From the NCBI GenBank assembly GCA_947503925.1, contig CANNFQ010000014.1:50130-114129 (forward strand): 64,000 bases of DNA, written 5' to 3'. This document shows, in pieces, positions 28,730 to 38,869 of this stretch. The notes under the pieces were generated by a model. The model searched no databases. It saw only the letters and a list, made by a program, of their open reading frames with translations, and was not told the origin of the DNA. The first letter of the stretch is position 1. Each line of letters begins with the position of its first letter. The DNA comes from an uncultured Paracoccaceae bacterium. GTDB taxonomy: Bacteria; Pseudomonadota; Alphaproteobacteria; Rhodobacterales; Rhodobacteraceae. The translations under genes and the position numbers were made by a program.

Positions 28730-29583
28730 AGAAACCCGTTCTCTGTGCCGGTCGGCTGTATTGCGATCTGGTTTTTACAGATGTACCGCGTATGCCCACG
28801 CTGGGCACTGAAGTCTTTGCGCCCGGTGTATCGCTGCATGCGGGTGGAGGTGCCTTTATCACCGGCGCAACGCTGGCATCGCTGGGCCATGAGGTGTCAC
28901 AGTTTTCAACCCTGCCCGCACCGCCATTTGAAACAATCGTTTTGGCCGATATGGCAACGCATGGTGTTGGTGCTACGCAGTGCAAACCATCAGAAAGCGG
29001 CGTTGATCCGCAAATCACCGTTGCCATGTCCAACAATGGCGACCGCGCATTCCTGACCCGCACCGATGGCTCCGCCATACCCGATTTGCAATCCGTCAGC
29101 TTTTCCGACTACGCGCATTTGCATATTGGTGAAATGCGTACGTTACAGGATATGCCCGAGCTGCTGACCGCTGCGCGTAGTGCCGGGCTGACGATATCGC
29201 TCGATTGTGGCTGGCAGGATGCGTATGACCCGGATCTGGCAGCACTGATTGCCGCTGTTGACGTCTTTCTGCCGAATGAGGCGGAGGCGACGGCGTTGTT
29301 GCGTAGCGGGACGCCAGAAATTTGCGCGCCCCTGACTGTCGTCAAACATGGGAAAACGGGTGCACGGGCACGGGCTGCCACCGATGCAAACTGGACCAAT
29401 GGCAAAACCTTCCCTGTTAACGCAATCGATGCGACGGGCGCGGGCGATGCGTTTAACGCAGGCTTTCTGTCGTCATGGCTGGATGGCGCCCCGCTGGATC
29501 AGTGCCTGGCGGAGGGAAATGCCTGCGGATCGGCGTCAGTTCTCGCGGTTGGCGGGACTGGCTTTCTTAAGGCCCGCCCATAG
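28726..29583 (+). CDS. PfkB-family carbohydrate kinase
   Basis: DATGAGDAFNAGFLSSWL C-terminal PfkB signature; overlaps the preceding gene by 4 nt. Confidence 0.87.
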   Translation: MKKPVLCAGRLYCDLVFTDVPRMPTLGTEVFAPGVSLHAGGGAFITGATLASLGHEVSQFSTLPAPPFETIVLADMATHGVGATQCKPSESGVDPQITVAMSNNGDRAFLTRTDGSAIPDLQSVSFSDYAHLHIGEMRTLQDMPELLTAARSAGLTISLDCGWQDAYDPDLAALIAAVDVFLPNEAEATALLRSGTPEICAPLTVVKHGKTGARARAATDANWTNGKTFPVNAIDATGAGDAFNAGFLSSWLDGAPLDQCLAEGNACGSASVLAVGGTGFLKARP

Positions 29584-29588
29584 CCAGA

Positions 29589-29882
29589 TCAGCCGTGTGA
29601 TTTCTTGAACGCTTCCTGCGCGTCGGCGCTGGCATCGACCTGGTATTTGGCCTTCCATTCGGAAAACGGCATGCCGTAAAAGGCTTCGCGCCCTTCGTCC
29701 TTGCTCATTTCTATGCCGCGTTCATTGGCGGCTTCCTGATACCAGCGTGACAGGCAATTGCGGCAGAACCCGGCGAGGTTCATCATGTCGATATTCTGCG
29801 CATCCGTGCGATCTTCCATCAGGTGTTTTTGCAGACGCCGAAACGCGGCGGCTTCGACTTCGATACGTGTTTGGTCGTCCAT
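29589..29882 (-). CDS. DUF1244-family protein
   Basis: MNLAGFCRNCLSRWYQEAANERGIEMSKDEGREAFYGMPFSEWKAKYQ, recognised family pattern. Confidence 0.78.
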   Translation of the reverse strand: MDDQTRIEVEAAAFRRLQKHLMEDRTDAQNIDMMNLAGFCRNCLSRWYQEAANERGIEMSKDEGREAFYGMPFSEWKAKYQVDASADAQEAFKKSHG

Positions 29883-29892
29883 CTTGTTCTCC

Positions 29893-30642
29893 TTACAGGC
29901 CTGTCGCGGCCAGTGTTTCTTTCAATATAGGTGCCAGACGCGTCGCCCAAAGGGTTTGGCCTGCTTCATCAGCGATCAAATCCTGTCGCAGTTCCAGTAA
30001 CAGATTGGGTCGCCCATGCTGAAGCGCGTGGCGGTCAACGGCATCGCCGGGCAGGTGGCCTGCATAGGGTTGATTGTCACCCACGCACCAACCTTGCGCC
30101 CGGCATGCCGCCAGAAAGGGCAGCGCGAGCCTGTCATCATCCGCATAAAGGATGCCAACTTCCCAAGGTCTGGGTGTCCGTCCCAGCAGCCGTGGTGTGA
30201 AGCTGTGCACGGCACAGATGACCGGCCTCTTGATGTTATTGGCCAGTGCGGCATAGGCAGCGTGATAGGGGCGATAAAGCTTGGCGAGTCGGGTTTCGAT
30301 CTCGGCCGCATCGGCGTTTTTGTTCCCCGGTATGATCGTTCCATCATAAAGCCGCATCATAATGGTTGGGTCGTCTTCCCCTCTGTTTGGGTCAACCACC
30401 AACCGAGAAAAACCTGACAAGATTGCGGGACTGTCCAGTAGTGCCGCAAGTTTTCGGGTGACGCTGGCAGCACCAATATCATAGGCGATATGACGTTCCA
30501 TATCGCCCGAGCTGAGCCCTAGATCGCCCCCATGCACCCAAGGAGGGACATAGTTTGTTGCATGGTCGCAGGCCACCAGCCAGCGGCCGGGTCGATCCTG
30601 GCCTTCGATCATAAACACCTTATCAGTCATCTTGCCTGCCAT
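29893..30642 (-). CDS. N-formylglutamate amidohydrolase family protein
   Basis: CDHATNYVP..., HIAYDIGA, LSGFSRLVVDPNR, HSFTPRL motifs. Confidence 0.85.
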   Translation of the reverse strand: MAGKMTDKVFMIEGQDRPGRWLVACDHATNYVPPWVHGGDLGLSSGDMERHIAYDIGAASVTRKLAALLDSPAILSGFSRLVVDPNRGEDDPTIMMRLYDGTIIPGNKNADAAEIETRLAKLYRPYHAAYAALANNIKRPVICAVHSFTPRLLGRTPRPWEVGILYADDDRLALPFLAACRAQGWCVGDNQPYAGHLPGDAVDRHALQHGRPNLLLELRQDLIADEAGQTLWATRLAPILKETLAATGL

Positions 30643-31018
30643 TCCTCTGACACAGCATCTTGGTTAGGGTCTGCCTGCATTCACCACACCGGTTTCAGTC
30701 AAAATTGTTCAGTTTCAGGAAAGAGAGCGCAGGACTAATGGGTTAATTCAAGCTCTTTTGACGCGGAACTCGGCAATTTTGGTGAAATCCCTGCTGGCCG
30801 CGGCAGATTTTACCACTGCCTGCGCCAATTTACCCGTCCGATGAACAACATCGCTGTGGTCAAGTCGGTTTGTCAGCGGCAAAAACTTTCTTAGGCCGGT
30901 CGGGGGTCGGGGGTCGGGAATACAAACAGACCCTAGTTGTTCCCGGAATGGAATTGCGCAATAAGGGCGCAGAGCCCGCCGTTACCGCTAACGGTGCTAC
31001 CGCATGAAGGACAGATGC

Positions 31019-32464
31019 ATGAGACGCCACCGCAATGTGAAAATTGTCGCAACACTTGGCCCAGCTTCAAATGATTACGAGATGATCCGTGCCCTGCACG
31101 AGGCCGGGGCCGACGTTTTTCGCCTGAACATGTCGCATGGCGATCACGCCGAGATTAAAGCGCGACACGAGATTATCCGTCGGGTTGAGAAAGACCTCGA
31201 TAGTCCAATTGCGATTTTGGCTGACCTGCAAGGTCCCAAGCTGCGCGTCGGCGTTTTTGCAAATGGCGAGGAAGAACTGGTCGAAGGGGCGGCATTCCGG
31301 CTGGACCTGGATGATGCCGAAGGTGATCAGCATCGGGTGAAACTGCCGCATAAGGAAATCTTTGACGCGTTGGAGCCAGGCGCACATCTGCTGGTCAATG
31401 ACGGAAAGATCAAACTGAAGGTCAAGGAGTGCGGTGCCGATTTCGCCGATTGCGAGGTTATCGTTGGCGGCACAATTTCAAACCGCAAAGGTGTGAATGT
31501 CCCTGACGTCACGCTGCCGCTGGCTGCATTGTCACCCAAGGATCGCAAGGATTTGGAATTTGTCTGCGAGCTGGGGGTCGATTGGCTCGCGCTTTCCTTC
31601 GTGCAGCGCGCCGCCGATGTTGAAGATGCCCGCAAATTGGCCAAAGGGCGCGCCGCCATTCTTTCAAAGATCGAAAAACCCAACGCGGTGAAATCATTCG
31701 ATAGTATTCTGGCCGCCAGCGACGGGATCATGGTGGCCCGCGGTGATCTGGGCGTTGAATTGCCTGTGCAGAACGTGCCGCCGATCCAGAAACAGCTGGT
31801 GCGCAAGTGCCGGGCAGCCGCCAAGCCGGTGATTGTGGCCACGCAGATGCTGGAATCGATGATTGAATCCCCGATGCCGACCCGTGCCGAGGTGTCTGAC
31901 GTTGCCACTGCGATCTATGAAGGTGCTGACGCCATCATGTTGTCAGCGGAGTCGGCAGCTGGGTCTTATCCGATTGAGGCCGTCACGACGATGAGCAATG
32001 TCGCGGGCGAGGTCGAGGCCGACCCCAATTATACCGAGATTATCGAAGCCTCCCGGAAAGCCGAGGGGATCACAGTTGCCGACGGTATCGTTTCGGCCGC
32101 ACGCGAGATTGCTGAGACCACGGATGTGAAGGCGATCTGCTGTTTCTCGCAATCAGGAACAACCGCGTTACTGGTGTCGCGCGAACGGCCTCGGGTGCCG
32201 ATCATCGCGCTGACAAGTTATATCGGGACCGCGCGCCGCTTGTGCCTTTCATGGGGGACCAACTGCGTTGTGACGGGCGAGGTGAACCGGTTTAAGGAAG
32301 CCGTCATTGCCGCCGTGCGTGCCGCGATTTCACAGGAGCTGGCGACCGAAAGAGATATGGTCGTGGTGACGGCAGGCGTGCCGTTCAACACGCCTGGGTC
32401 AACCAATATTCTGCGTGTCGCGCCTTGCGCGGAACGTTTGATCTACGCCTCTGATCCGGAGTAG
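31019..32464 (+). CDS. pyk: Pyruvate kinase
   Basis: MRRHRNVKIVATLGPAS...FRLNMSHGDH...ILSKIEKPNAV...MVARGDLGVELP...; start trimmed from 31004. Confidence 0.96.
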   Translation: MRRHRNVKIVATLGPASNDYEMIRALHEAGADVFRLNMSHGDHAEIKARHEIIRRVEKDLDSPIAILADLQGPKLRVGVFANGEEELVEGAAFRLDLDDAEGDQHRVKLPHKEIFDALEPGAHLLVNDGKIKLKVKECGADFADCEVIVGGTISNRKGVNVPDVTLPLAALSPKDRKDLEFVCELGVDWLALSFVQRAADVEDARKLAKGRAAILSKIEKPNAVKSFDSILAASDGIMVARGDLGVELPVQNVPPIQKQLVRKCRAAAKPVIVATQMLESMIESPMPTRAEVSDVATAIYEGADAIMLSAESAAGSYPIEAVTTMSNVAGEVEADPNYTEIIEASRKAEGITVADGIVSAAREIAETTDVKAICCFSQSGTTALLVSRERPRVPIIALTSYIGTARRLCLSWGTNCVVTGEVNRFKEAVIAAVRAAISQELATERDMVVVTAGVPFNTPGSTNILRVAPCAERLIYASDPE

Positions 32465-32497
32465 CGTGCGATCAAGCAGCAGGAAAGGCGCCGCCTC

Positions 32498-32722
32498 ATG
32501 GATCTTGATCTGGTCTTTGTCATTGGGCTGATACTTGCGGCCTTTTCGATCCCAGCCTTGGTCAACGCGTTTTCGGACCGTCGTTGGCCAAGAGGGTCGG
32601 CGGTTGCGTTGATCATCGGGCTTGGTGCGGTGATCTATGTCGCCCGACAAGAACCGGAGCTTTACACGCTGGATCGGGTGGATGACGTGTTCGTCAGCGT
32701 GGTGGCGCGCTACATCAATTAA
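32498..32722 (+). CDS. Small hypothetical membrane protein
   Basis: 74 aa with two predicted hydrophobic segments, directly downstream of pyk. Confidence 0.6.
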   Translation: MDLDLVFVIGLILAAFSIPALVNAFSDRRWPRGSAVALIIGLGAVIYVARQEPELYTLDRVDDVFVSVVARYIN

Positions 32723-32834
32723 TGCCTTGCACGTATGGGGGATGCGGCCTATACGGCGCACTTCAAGCTGCGCGTCCGGCCGATATGGCATGCCGAGTCG
32801 CGTATTTCGACCGAACCAAAAGATGGAGACGGAA

Positions 32835-33035
32835 ATGCCGAAGATGAAGACCAAATCGAGCTGCAAGAAGCGGTTCAAAGTGACGGCCTCTGGCCGTGTT
32901 GTGGCGGCCCAGGCGGGCAAACGCCACGGCATGATCAAGCGCACCAACAAATTCTTGCGGAATGCACGTGGTACGACAACCCTGTCCAAGGCTGATGAAG
33001 GTATCATCAAGCCAATGATGCCATACGCGCGCTAA
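32835..33035 (+). CDS. rpmI: 50S ribosomal protein L35
   Basis: [50 protein letters not shown]... Confidence 0.97.
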   Translation: MPKMKTKSSCKKRFKVTASGRVVAAQAGKRHGMIKRTNKFLRNARGTTTLSKADEGIIKPMMPYAR

Positions 33036-33047
33036 GGAGAATTTGAT

Positions 33048-33410
33048 ATGCGAGTTAAAGGTGGAACCGTCACGCATCGTCGTCACAAGAAAGTTCTCGA
33101 CGCTGCCAAAGGATATTACGATCGCCGCTCCAAGACCTTCAAGGTCGCCAAGCAGGCCGTCGACAAAGCCAACCAATATGCGACACGCGACCGTCATAAC
33201 CGCAAGCGCAACTTTCGTGCGCTGTGGATTCAGCGGATCAACGCAGGTGTCCGTTCGGTTGATGAAACACTGAACTATTCAAAGTTCATCAACGGCCTGA
33301 ACTTGGCCGGGATCGAAGTGGACCGCAAGGTTCTGGCTGATCTGGCCGTGAACGAGCCTGATGCGTTCGCCACAATCGTGGGCAAGGCAAAGGATGCGCT
33401 GGCCGCTTAA
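33048..33410 (+). CDS. rplT: 50S ribosomal protein L20
   Basis: [67 protein letters not shown]. Confidence 0.97.
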   Translation: MRVKGGTVTHRRHKKVLDAAKGYYDRRSKTFKVAKQAVDKANQYATRDRHNRKRNFRALWIQRINAGVRSVDETLNYSKFINGLNLAGIEVDRKVLADLAVNEPDAFATIVGKAKDALAA

Positions 33411-33433
33411 GTCAGCTGCATGCACGAATACGG

Positions 33434-33466
33434 AAAGCCGCCCAGAAATGAGGCGGCTTTTTTTCT
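33434..33466 (+). terminator. Intrinsic terminator downstream of rplT
   Basis: AAAGCCGCC-CAGAAATGA-GGCGGCTTT followed by a T tract. Confidence 0.85.
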
Positions 33467-33513
33467 TGGCCTTTGCGGCCGGTGTGGTGTGGATGAACCT
33501 GCGATGCTGTATA

Positions 33514-34599
33514 TCAAGCGGCCAGTTCTTCGTCTGATATTGATATAACCTGATCCCGCCCCGACTTCTTGGCGTCGTAAAGCGCGATATCCGCCCGCTT
33601 CAAAACATCATCAAATGAATGATCCGACGGCATGACCTGCGTGACCCCGAAACTGGCAGTAATGACCAGTTCCATCCCATGCACGGCAAAAGGCCGGTCA
33701 CCAATGACGTCACACAAGCGCTGTGCGCGTTCAATCGCAGACGTGGGTGTCGGGTCGGGCATCAATAGCCCAAACTCCTCCCCACCCGTGCGGACAATCT
33801 TGTCGGTGGCACGCAACTGACCCTTGAGACGTTGCACAAAGGCACACAGGACCGCGTCGCCAACGTCATGTCCGTATGTGTCGTTTATCTGCTTGAAATA
33901 GTCGATATCCGTCGACATGAAGGAAAACGGGTGCGCGTTTGTGGTCCAGTTGGTCCATGCTTCCTCTGCCTGTTCGTATAGTTCATAGCGATTGCCCGCC
34001 CCGGTCAGCGGGTCAGTCCGCGCCATCGTGCTCAGGCTTTGCATCTGTTCGATCACCCGAAGTTGCATGGCAAGGCAGCGCGCCATAGCCTGTATCAACG
34101 CCAGCTCTGCAGCAGGTTCAGACATGGTTTCTTTGTAGCTTGCGGCAAGCGTGCCAAAACAATGCGCGCCGCTGATGATGGGAGCGAGAACGGCGGATCG
34201 CAAACCCAATTCGGCGACCACCTTGGCGTCGGGCAGATCAATCGATGTGACGTCATGCAAAAACAATGGTTCACCACGTTCGTAAACGGCGCCAACCGTG
34301 CTGTTTTGCAAGGGGTGGCTGGTGCTTTGGGGAGGATTCTTGGCGCCATCCATAGTGGTCACCATAAGCCATTCGTCATCAATGCGGAGCGTCACTGAAC
34401 AGCGATCTGCATGGGTCAATCGCCCTGCCCAGACGGAGTAAACCTCAAACACGTCGCTGCGTGTCTTGCATCTGGTCAGTGCATCCAAAAACATGAGAGG
34501 CACAGTCAATGCGTCGCCCGCCCCCGATATTTCGAGCGTGCGCGTGTCTTCAAAGCATTGGGCAAGATGCGCGTCCTGAACCATATGACGCCATACCAC
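33514..34599 (-). CDS. GAF-like + GGDEF diguanylate cyclase
   Basis: ARTDPLTGAGNRYEL, DIDYFKQINDTYGHDVGD, RATDKIVRTGGEEFGLLMP (GGEEF active site). Confidence 0.9.
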   Translation of the reverse strand: MVWRHMVQDAHLAQCFEDTRTLEISGAGDALTVPLMFLDALTRCKTRSDVFEVYSVWAGRLTHADRCSVTLRIDDEWLMVTTMDGAKNPPQSTSHPLQNSTVGAVYERGEPLFLHDVTSIDLPDAKVVAELGLRSAVLAPIISGAHCFGTLAASYKETMSEPAAELALIQAMARCLAMQLRVIEQMQSLSTMARTDPLTGAGNRYELYEQAEEAWTNWTTNAHPFSFMSTDIDYFKQINDTYGHDVGDAVLCAFVQRLKGQLRATDKIVRTGGEEFGLLMPDPTPTSAIERAQRLCDVIGDRPFAVHGMELVITASFGVTQVMPSDHSFDDVLKRADIALYDAKKSGRDQVISISDEELAA

Positions 34600-34697
34600 G
34601 CAGTGTGATAATGCGAGCTTAACGGCATATGATCGCGTTTACTTGCATGGCTGTGCTGACCGGGTTAGCAGGACAACAGATGACAAAGGGCTGAACC

Positions 34698-35771
34698 ATG
34701 GACGACCTGAAACAGAAATACCTTGCTCTGATCGCCGATGCCGCTGATGAGGTGGCCATCGAGGACCTGCGCGTGCAAGCCGTTGGTAAAAAAGGCGAGG
34801 TCAGCCTGAAGATGCGCGAGTTGGGCAAAATGACACCCGATGAACGGCAGGTTGCGGGCCCCGCGCTGAATGCGCTGAAGGACGAGATTAATTCTGCGTT
34901 GTTGGCCAAGAAATCAGCGCTTGCTGATGCTGCTTTGGATGCCCGTTTGCGGGAAGAATGGCTGGATGTGACATTGCCGTCGCGTGGCCGCAGGCAGGGC
35001 ACGATCCACCCGATTTCCCAGGTCACCGAAGAGGTGACGGCGATTTTTGCCGATATGGGGTTTAGTGTGGCCGAAGGCCCGCAGATCGAAAGCGATTGGT
35101 ACAATTTTGACGCGCTGAACATCCCCGGTCACCACCCTGCGCGGGCCGAGATGGACACGTTCTATACCCATCGGCGCGAAGGCGATAATCGTCCGCCGCA
35201 TGTGCTGCGCACCCATACCAGCCCGGTGCAAATCCGGTCGATGGAGGCAATGGGCGCGCCGATCCGTATCATCTGCCCAGGCCGCGTCTATCGTGCCGAT
35301 TACGACCAGACCCACACCCCGATGTTTCATCAGGTCGAGGGGCTGGCAATCGACAAGGATATCTCCATGGCGAACCTGAAATGGGTGCTGGAAGAGTTCG
35401 TGAAAAGCTACTTCGAAGTGGACAATGTCGATATCCGCTTCCGCGCATCCCACTTCCCGTTCACGGAACCATCTGCAGAGGTTGATATCCGCTGTTCATG
35501 GGAGGGCGGTACGCTGAAAGTGGGCGAAGGTGATGATTGGTTGGAAATCCTCGGTTCTGGCATGGTCCATCCCAAGGTGCTTAAAGCCGCAGGGGTTGAT
35601 TCCGCCGCATGGCAAGGCTTTGCCTTTGGTATGGGGATTGACCGAATTGCCATGCTGAAATACGGCATCCCGGATTTGCGGGCGTTCTTTGATTCAGATT
35701 TGCGGTGGCTGCGGCATTACGGGTTTAGCGCGCTGGATCAGCCGACGCTGCATGGTGGGTTGAGTAGATAG
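34698..35771 (+). CDS. pheS: Phenylalanine--tRNA ligase alpha subunit
   Basis: [36 protein letters not shown]...; class II aaRS motifs [11 protein letters not shown] and [18 protein letters not shown]. Confidence 0.96.
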   Translation: MDDLKQKYLALIADAADEVAIEDLRVQAVGKKGEVSLKMRELGKMTPDERQVAGPALNALKDEINSALLAKKSALADAALDARLREEWLDVTLPSRGRRQGTIHPISQVTEEVTAIFADMGFSVAEGPQIESDWYNFDALNIPGHHPARAEMDTFYTHRREGDNRPPHVLRTHTSPVQIRSMEAMGAPIRIICPGRVYRADYDQTHTPMFHQVEGLAIDKDISMANLKWVLEEFVKSYFEVDNVDIRFRASHFPFTEPSAEVDIRCSWEGGTLKVGEGDDWLEILGSGMVHPKVLKAAGVDSAAWQGFAFGMGIDRIAMLKYGIPDLRAFFDSDLRWLRHYGFSALDQPTLHGGLSR

Positions 35772-35775
35772 AATT

Positions 35776-36564
35776 CTATCTGCGTTGGCTCACCAACTCC
35801 GGTTCATCTGCCACTTTCGTTGCCTCGCCGCTTAATATGCTGGAGAGGTCATCGGTATCAAAGCGCCGGTCAATGCGGAAAGAGTAGCTGCCGTCGTTCA
35901 GGAATGCCTGTATGACATGGTATCTGACCAACACGGGAACCTCCTTGCCCTTCCATTTTTCTTCGCTCAGACCTGATATCTCGACATTCAGGTTGCCCCT
36001 GCCTCTTATCGGAACGTTGAGGCTGCCTTCGGATGAAACGGCATTGCGGTAACCGATGACGGCCTCGTCCGCGCGGATTGTTGAGTAGATCAGCAGGTAT
36101 CGTAACCCTGATCCAGCCTCTACTGCTTCGTCGAGGAACCATGAGAAGCCAAGATCTTCGCCATCTGCTTCACGCCGGTTAATCTCTTTCGACAGGTCGT
36201 TGAACGTGCGTGTGTAGCTTTCGTCAAACGCGTTCACGAGCTTGATGTAGCTGTGGGTCGAAATTTCATTCTCAATCCGTGCTTGCGCACCCACATCGAT
36301 ATCCGCGCCGACAACGATGCCGCGTACGCCTCTAGCGGTTTGTTCTTCGAAAATGGCACCCCTTGTGCGGTTACTCAGTTCTACTGAGCCGAGTTCCGAA
36401 ATCTTCCCATCAGACGTGTCCAACAGGTACAAGGCCCCTAAGTTCCGTAACCCAGAATTTAGGTAACCTTTGTCGGTTGATGCATGGCTGACATCAATTG
36501 GAATTGTTCGGCAACCAGCCAAAACAAGGGTGAGAATGAATTGCAGGCAAAATAGTCTAAACAT
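35776..36564 (-). CDS. Hypothetical lipoprotein
   Basis: Start trimmed to MFRLFCLQFILTLVLAGC (lipobox); no family recognised. Confidence 0.6.
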   Translation of the reverse strand: MFRLFCLQFILTLVLAGCRTIPIDVSHASTDKGYLNSGLRNLGALYLLDTSDGKISELGSVELSNRTRGAIFEEQTARGVRGIVVGADIDVGAQARIENEISTHSYIKLVNAFDESYTRTFNDLSKEINRREADGEDLGFSWFLDEAVEAGSGLRYLLIYSTIRADEAVIGYRNAVSSEGSLNVPIRGRGNLNVEISGLSEEKWKGKEVPVLVRYHVIQAFLNDGSYSFRIDRRFDTDDLSSILSGEATKVADEPELVSQRR

Positions 36565-36731
36565 GGAATCAAGCTCCAAATAAAAATAGGGTGCTGGAAA
36601 GAGGTTGAAAAATCAAGTCGTGGCACATGCTCCGGGTTAGTCGCGGGCGTTGGCGGGCACATGATCTTGCCTTTGATCCGCTAACGCAAATGTCACGTGA
36701 CTTGGCGCGATTGGCGGGTAGTAATCGCGAC

Positions 36732-37559
36732 ATGATCCGTTTTGTCTTTGCCCTTATGGCTTTTTATGCCGCGCCTGCCCTTGCTCAGGAAACCAACCCC
36801 GACTCTATCCTTCCCGGCAGTCCATGCCATGGGCAAATGCCCTGCGAATTGGGTGACCGGACCTATCATGTGAAAGAGCCAGATGGCTGGGATGGGGTCA
36901 CCCCATTGCCCGTCATGCTGCATTTCCATGGCTGGGCGCGGACCGGGGCGGTGCCGGTTTATCATGGGCGTATTTCGGGTGCGACCCGCCGTCGCGGTGT
37001 TTTGCTTCTTGCTCCGACAGGTATCAGAAAAACCTGGGATTTCTGGTCCGGCGACCTGCGGGATGTGGAATTCGGGCAGGCAGTGTTGGAGGATGCGGCC
37101 AAACGCTACCCCATTGATCGCAGTCGGATTTACGTGTCTGGCTATTCCTTTGGGTCGGCCATGGCGTGGCGTTATGTCTGCGCCAATGGCGATGATGTCG
37201 CCGCACTGATCGCCGTGGCGGGCACGCTGGACCAGAATGAAAGCTGCGACCAAGGCCCGGCAGAAGTGCGTCATGTTCACGGGCTGCGCGATAATGTCAT
37301 GGATTTTCCTATAGGGCCGGGCGGGGATGTCTTGTTTCCAGTGGCGCTGTGGCGTCGGCAGTTTCGCTGTGATGACCATGACAGATTCGGCGACTGGTCA
37401 GTCACCAATAATGATCTGTTCACGCGCCATGTCTGGCAAGATTGCGCGACAGGAAGAAAGGTGATGCTTGATCTACATGCACGCGGCCATTTCATTCCAA
37501 GAGGCTGGATCGGCCGACAACTGGACGAACTTTTGGGGTTGGCACCGCATTATCCTTGA
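36732..37559 (+). CDS. Secreted alpha/beta-hydrolase, LpqC/PHB-depolymerase-like esterase
   Basis: Signal peptide (MIRFVFALMAFYAAPALA), HFHGWARTG, RIYVSGYSFGSAMAWRYVC (GxSxG-type nucleophile elbow), C-terminal GH residues. Confidence 0.7.
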   Translation: MIRFVFALMAFYAAPALAQETNPDSILPGSPCHGQMPCELGDRTYHVKEPDGWDGVTPLPVMLHFHGWARTGAVPVYHGRISGATRRRGVLLLAPTGIRKTWDFWSGDLRDVEFGQAVLEDAAKRYPIDRSRIYVSGYSFGSAMAWRYVCANGDDVAALIAVAGTLDQNESCDQGPAEVRHVHGLRDNVMDFPIGPGGDVLFPVALWRRQFRCDDHDRFGDWSVTNNDLFTRHVWQDCATGRKVMLDLHARGHFIPRGWIGRQLDELLGLAPHYP

Positions 37560-37691
37560 CCTGCCGAAAATTTCGGTTGGCGATCCCGAAAATGACGAGG
37601 GAAACGCAGCGTTTCGTCTAAATTGTGCTGGAGTGTTTGTTACAATCTTGCCGGAATGCTATAGTGCCCCATATTTAGCCATATTTCGTGC

Positions 37692-38804
37692 GTGGTGGAG
37701 CAGATGTCATTTTTCCGATCAGCCCTAATGGGCCTTTGTTTTACGTGTTGTGCGGCAGCCTCTGCATTGGCATGCAATCCGACCTATGTCGTCAAACCGG
37801 GCGACACTCTATCGGGCATCGCAAGGGCCGAACTGGGGTCATATTTTCAATTTCAGAACATATTCGAGATCAATCGTGCCGTAATTGGCCCTGATCCGAA
37901 CCGCATCCACGTTGGTATGGAATTTGTGTTGCCCTGCGGCGTGTCAGCCGCAAACCCTGTCAACTGGGCCGTGCTGCCCTCTGCACAGGCCATCGCGACG
38001 TTGCAGAATGTGACCGACATCCAGATCCTTGATATACGAAGCGAAAAGGCCATCGCGGAAGGCGTGATCCCAGGCACGATTTCAGTTCCGTATTCGATCT
38101 GGCGAGGCCCGCGCGGCAATCGCAGCGCAGTTCCGTCTGATGAAGAATTATCGCAGATTATCGGTGACGCCGGGCTGCACCGCGACAAGCCGTTGGTCAT
38201 TATTCACACCAAGTCGACGGTGATGGATAAAGGGCGTGCCGCCCTGGTCTATTGGATGCTGAAATCAACCGGTTTTGACACACTTGCCATCCTGCAGGAC
38301 GGGTATGACGGGTGGACCGTGGCCGGTTTACCTGTCGCAGCGGTGCCGGATGTCCCTGAACCCTACGAGGCTGAGCTGCTGTTTTCCCCGGCCTGGCGTG
38401 CGGATAAGGTTGATGTTTACGGTGTTGCCACGTCACAGATCGCGGGTTTCCTGCTGGATGCGCGCCCCGCCAGGATGTTTTCCAAGATCGATAATGCTGG
38501 CAATCCTGTCCCGACCACTTTGCCCCGCGCCCAAAGCGCTCCGGTCCTGTCATTGATGGATAGTTTTGGCCCCGATGTGCCGATTGAGACGGGGGTTGCA
38601 GCGGTGACCGCACATCTGGAAAGCCATAATGCCGATTGGCGCAGCGGCGATGTTGTTATGTTTTGTCAGACGGGCGAGCTGAGCGCGTTGAGCTGGTTTT
38701 ACGCTTCTGAATTGGCGGGGATGGAGAACATCTTGCTCTATCCCGAATCGGTGGCAGGCTGGGCCAATGATGGTGGCAAACTCTTCGCAGGCGAGGTGGA
38801 GTAG
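37692..38804 (+). CDS. Exported LysM + tandem rhodanese-like protein
   Basis: Signal peptide; LysM (YVVKPGDTLSGIARAELG...FEINRAVIGPDPNRIHVGMEFVLP); two rhodanese-like domains, the second with VMFCQTGELSALSW. Start may be 37704. Confidence 0.75.
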   Translation: MVEQMSFFRSALMGLCFTCCAAASALACNPTYVVKPGDTLSGIARAELGSYFQFQNIFEINRAVIGPDPNRIHVGMEFVLPCGVSAANPVNWAVLPSAQAIATLQNVTDIQILDIRSEKAIAEGVIPGTISVPYSIWRGPRGNRSAVPSDEELSQIIGDAGLHRDKPLVIIHTKSTVMDKGRAALVYWMLKSTGFDTLAILQDGYDGWTVAGLPVAAVPDVPEPYEAELLFSPAWRADKVDVYGVATSQIAGFLLDARPARMFSKIDNAGNPVPTTLPRAQSAPVLSLMDSFGPDVPIETGVAAVTAHLESHNADWRSGDVVMFCQTGELSALSWFYASELAGMENILLYPESVAGWANDGGKLFAGEVE

Positions 38805-38816
38805 CGTCTTTCACCT

Positions 38817-38857
38817 GTCGGTCTGATGCGCTATGAACGCGCGAACCTCAGACCGAC
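38817..38857 (+). promoter_or_regulatory. Stem-loop immediately upstream of pheT
   Basis: GTCGGTCTGA ... TCAGACCGAC, perfect 10-bp arms, 12 nt before the pheT ATG. Confidence 0.55.
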
Positions 38858-38869
38858 GGAACCAGACGC

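Noticed and set aside
30896-30916. G-quadruplex upstream of pyk
   Set aside because: Only three clear G-runs of 3 or more are present; a four-run intramolecular quadruplex is not supported.
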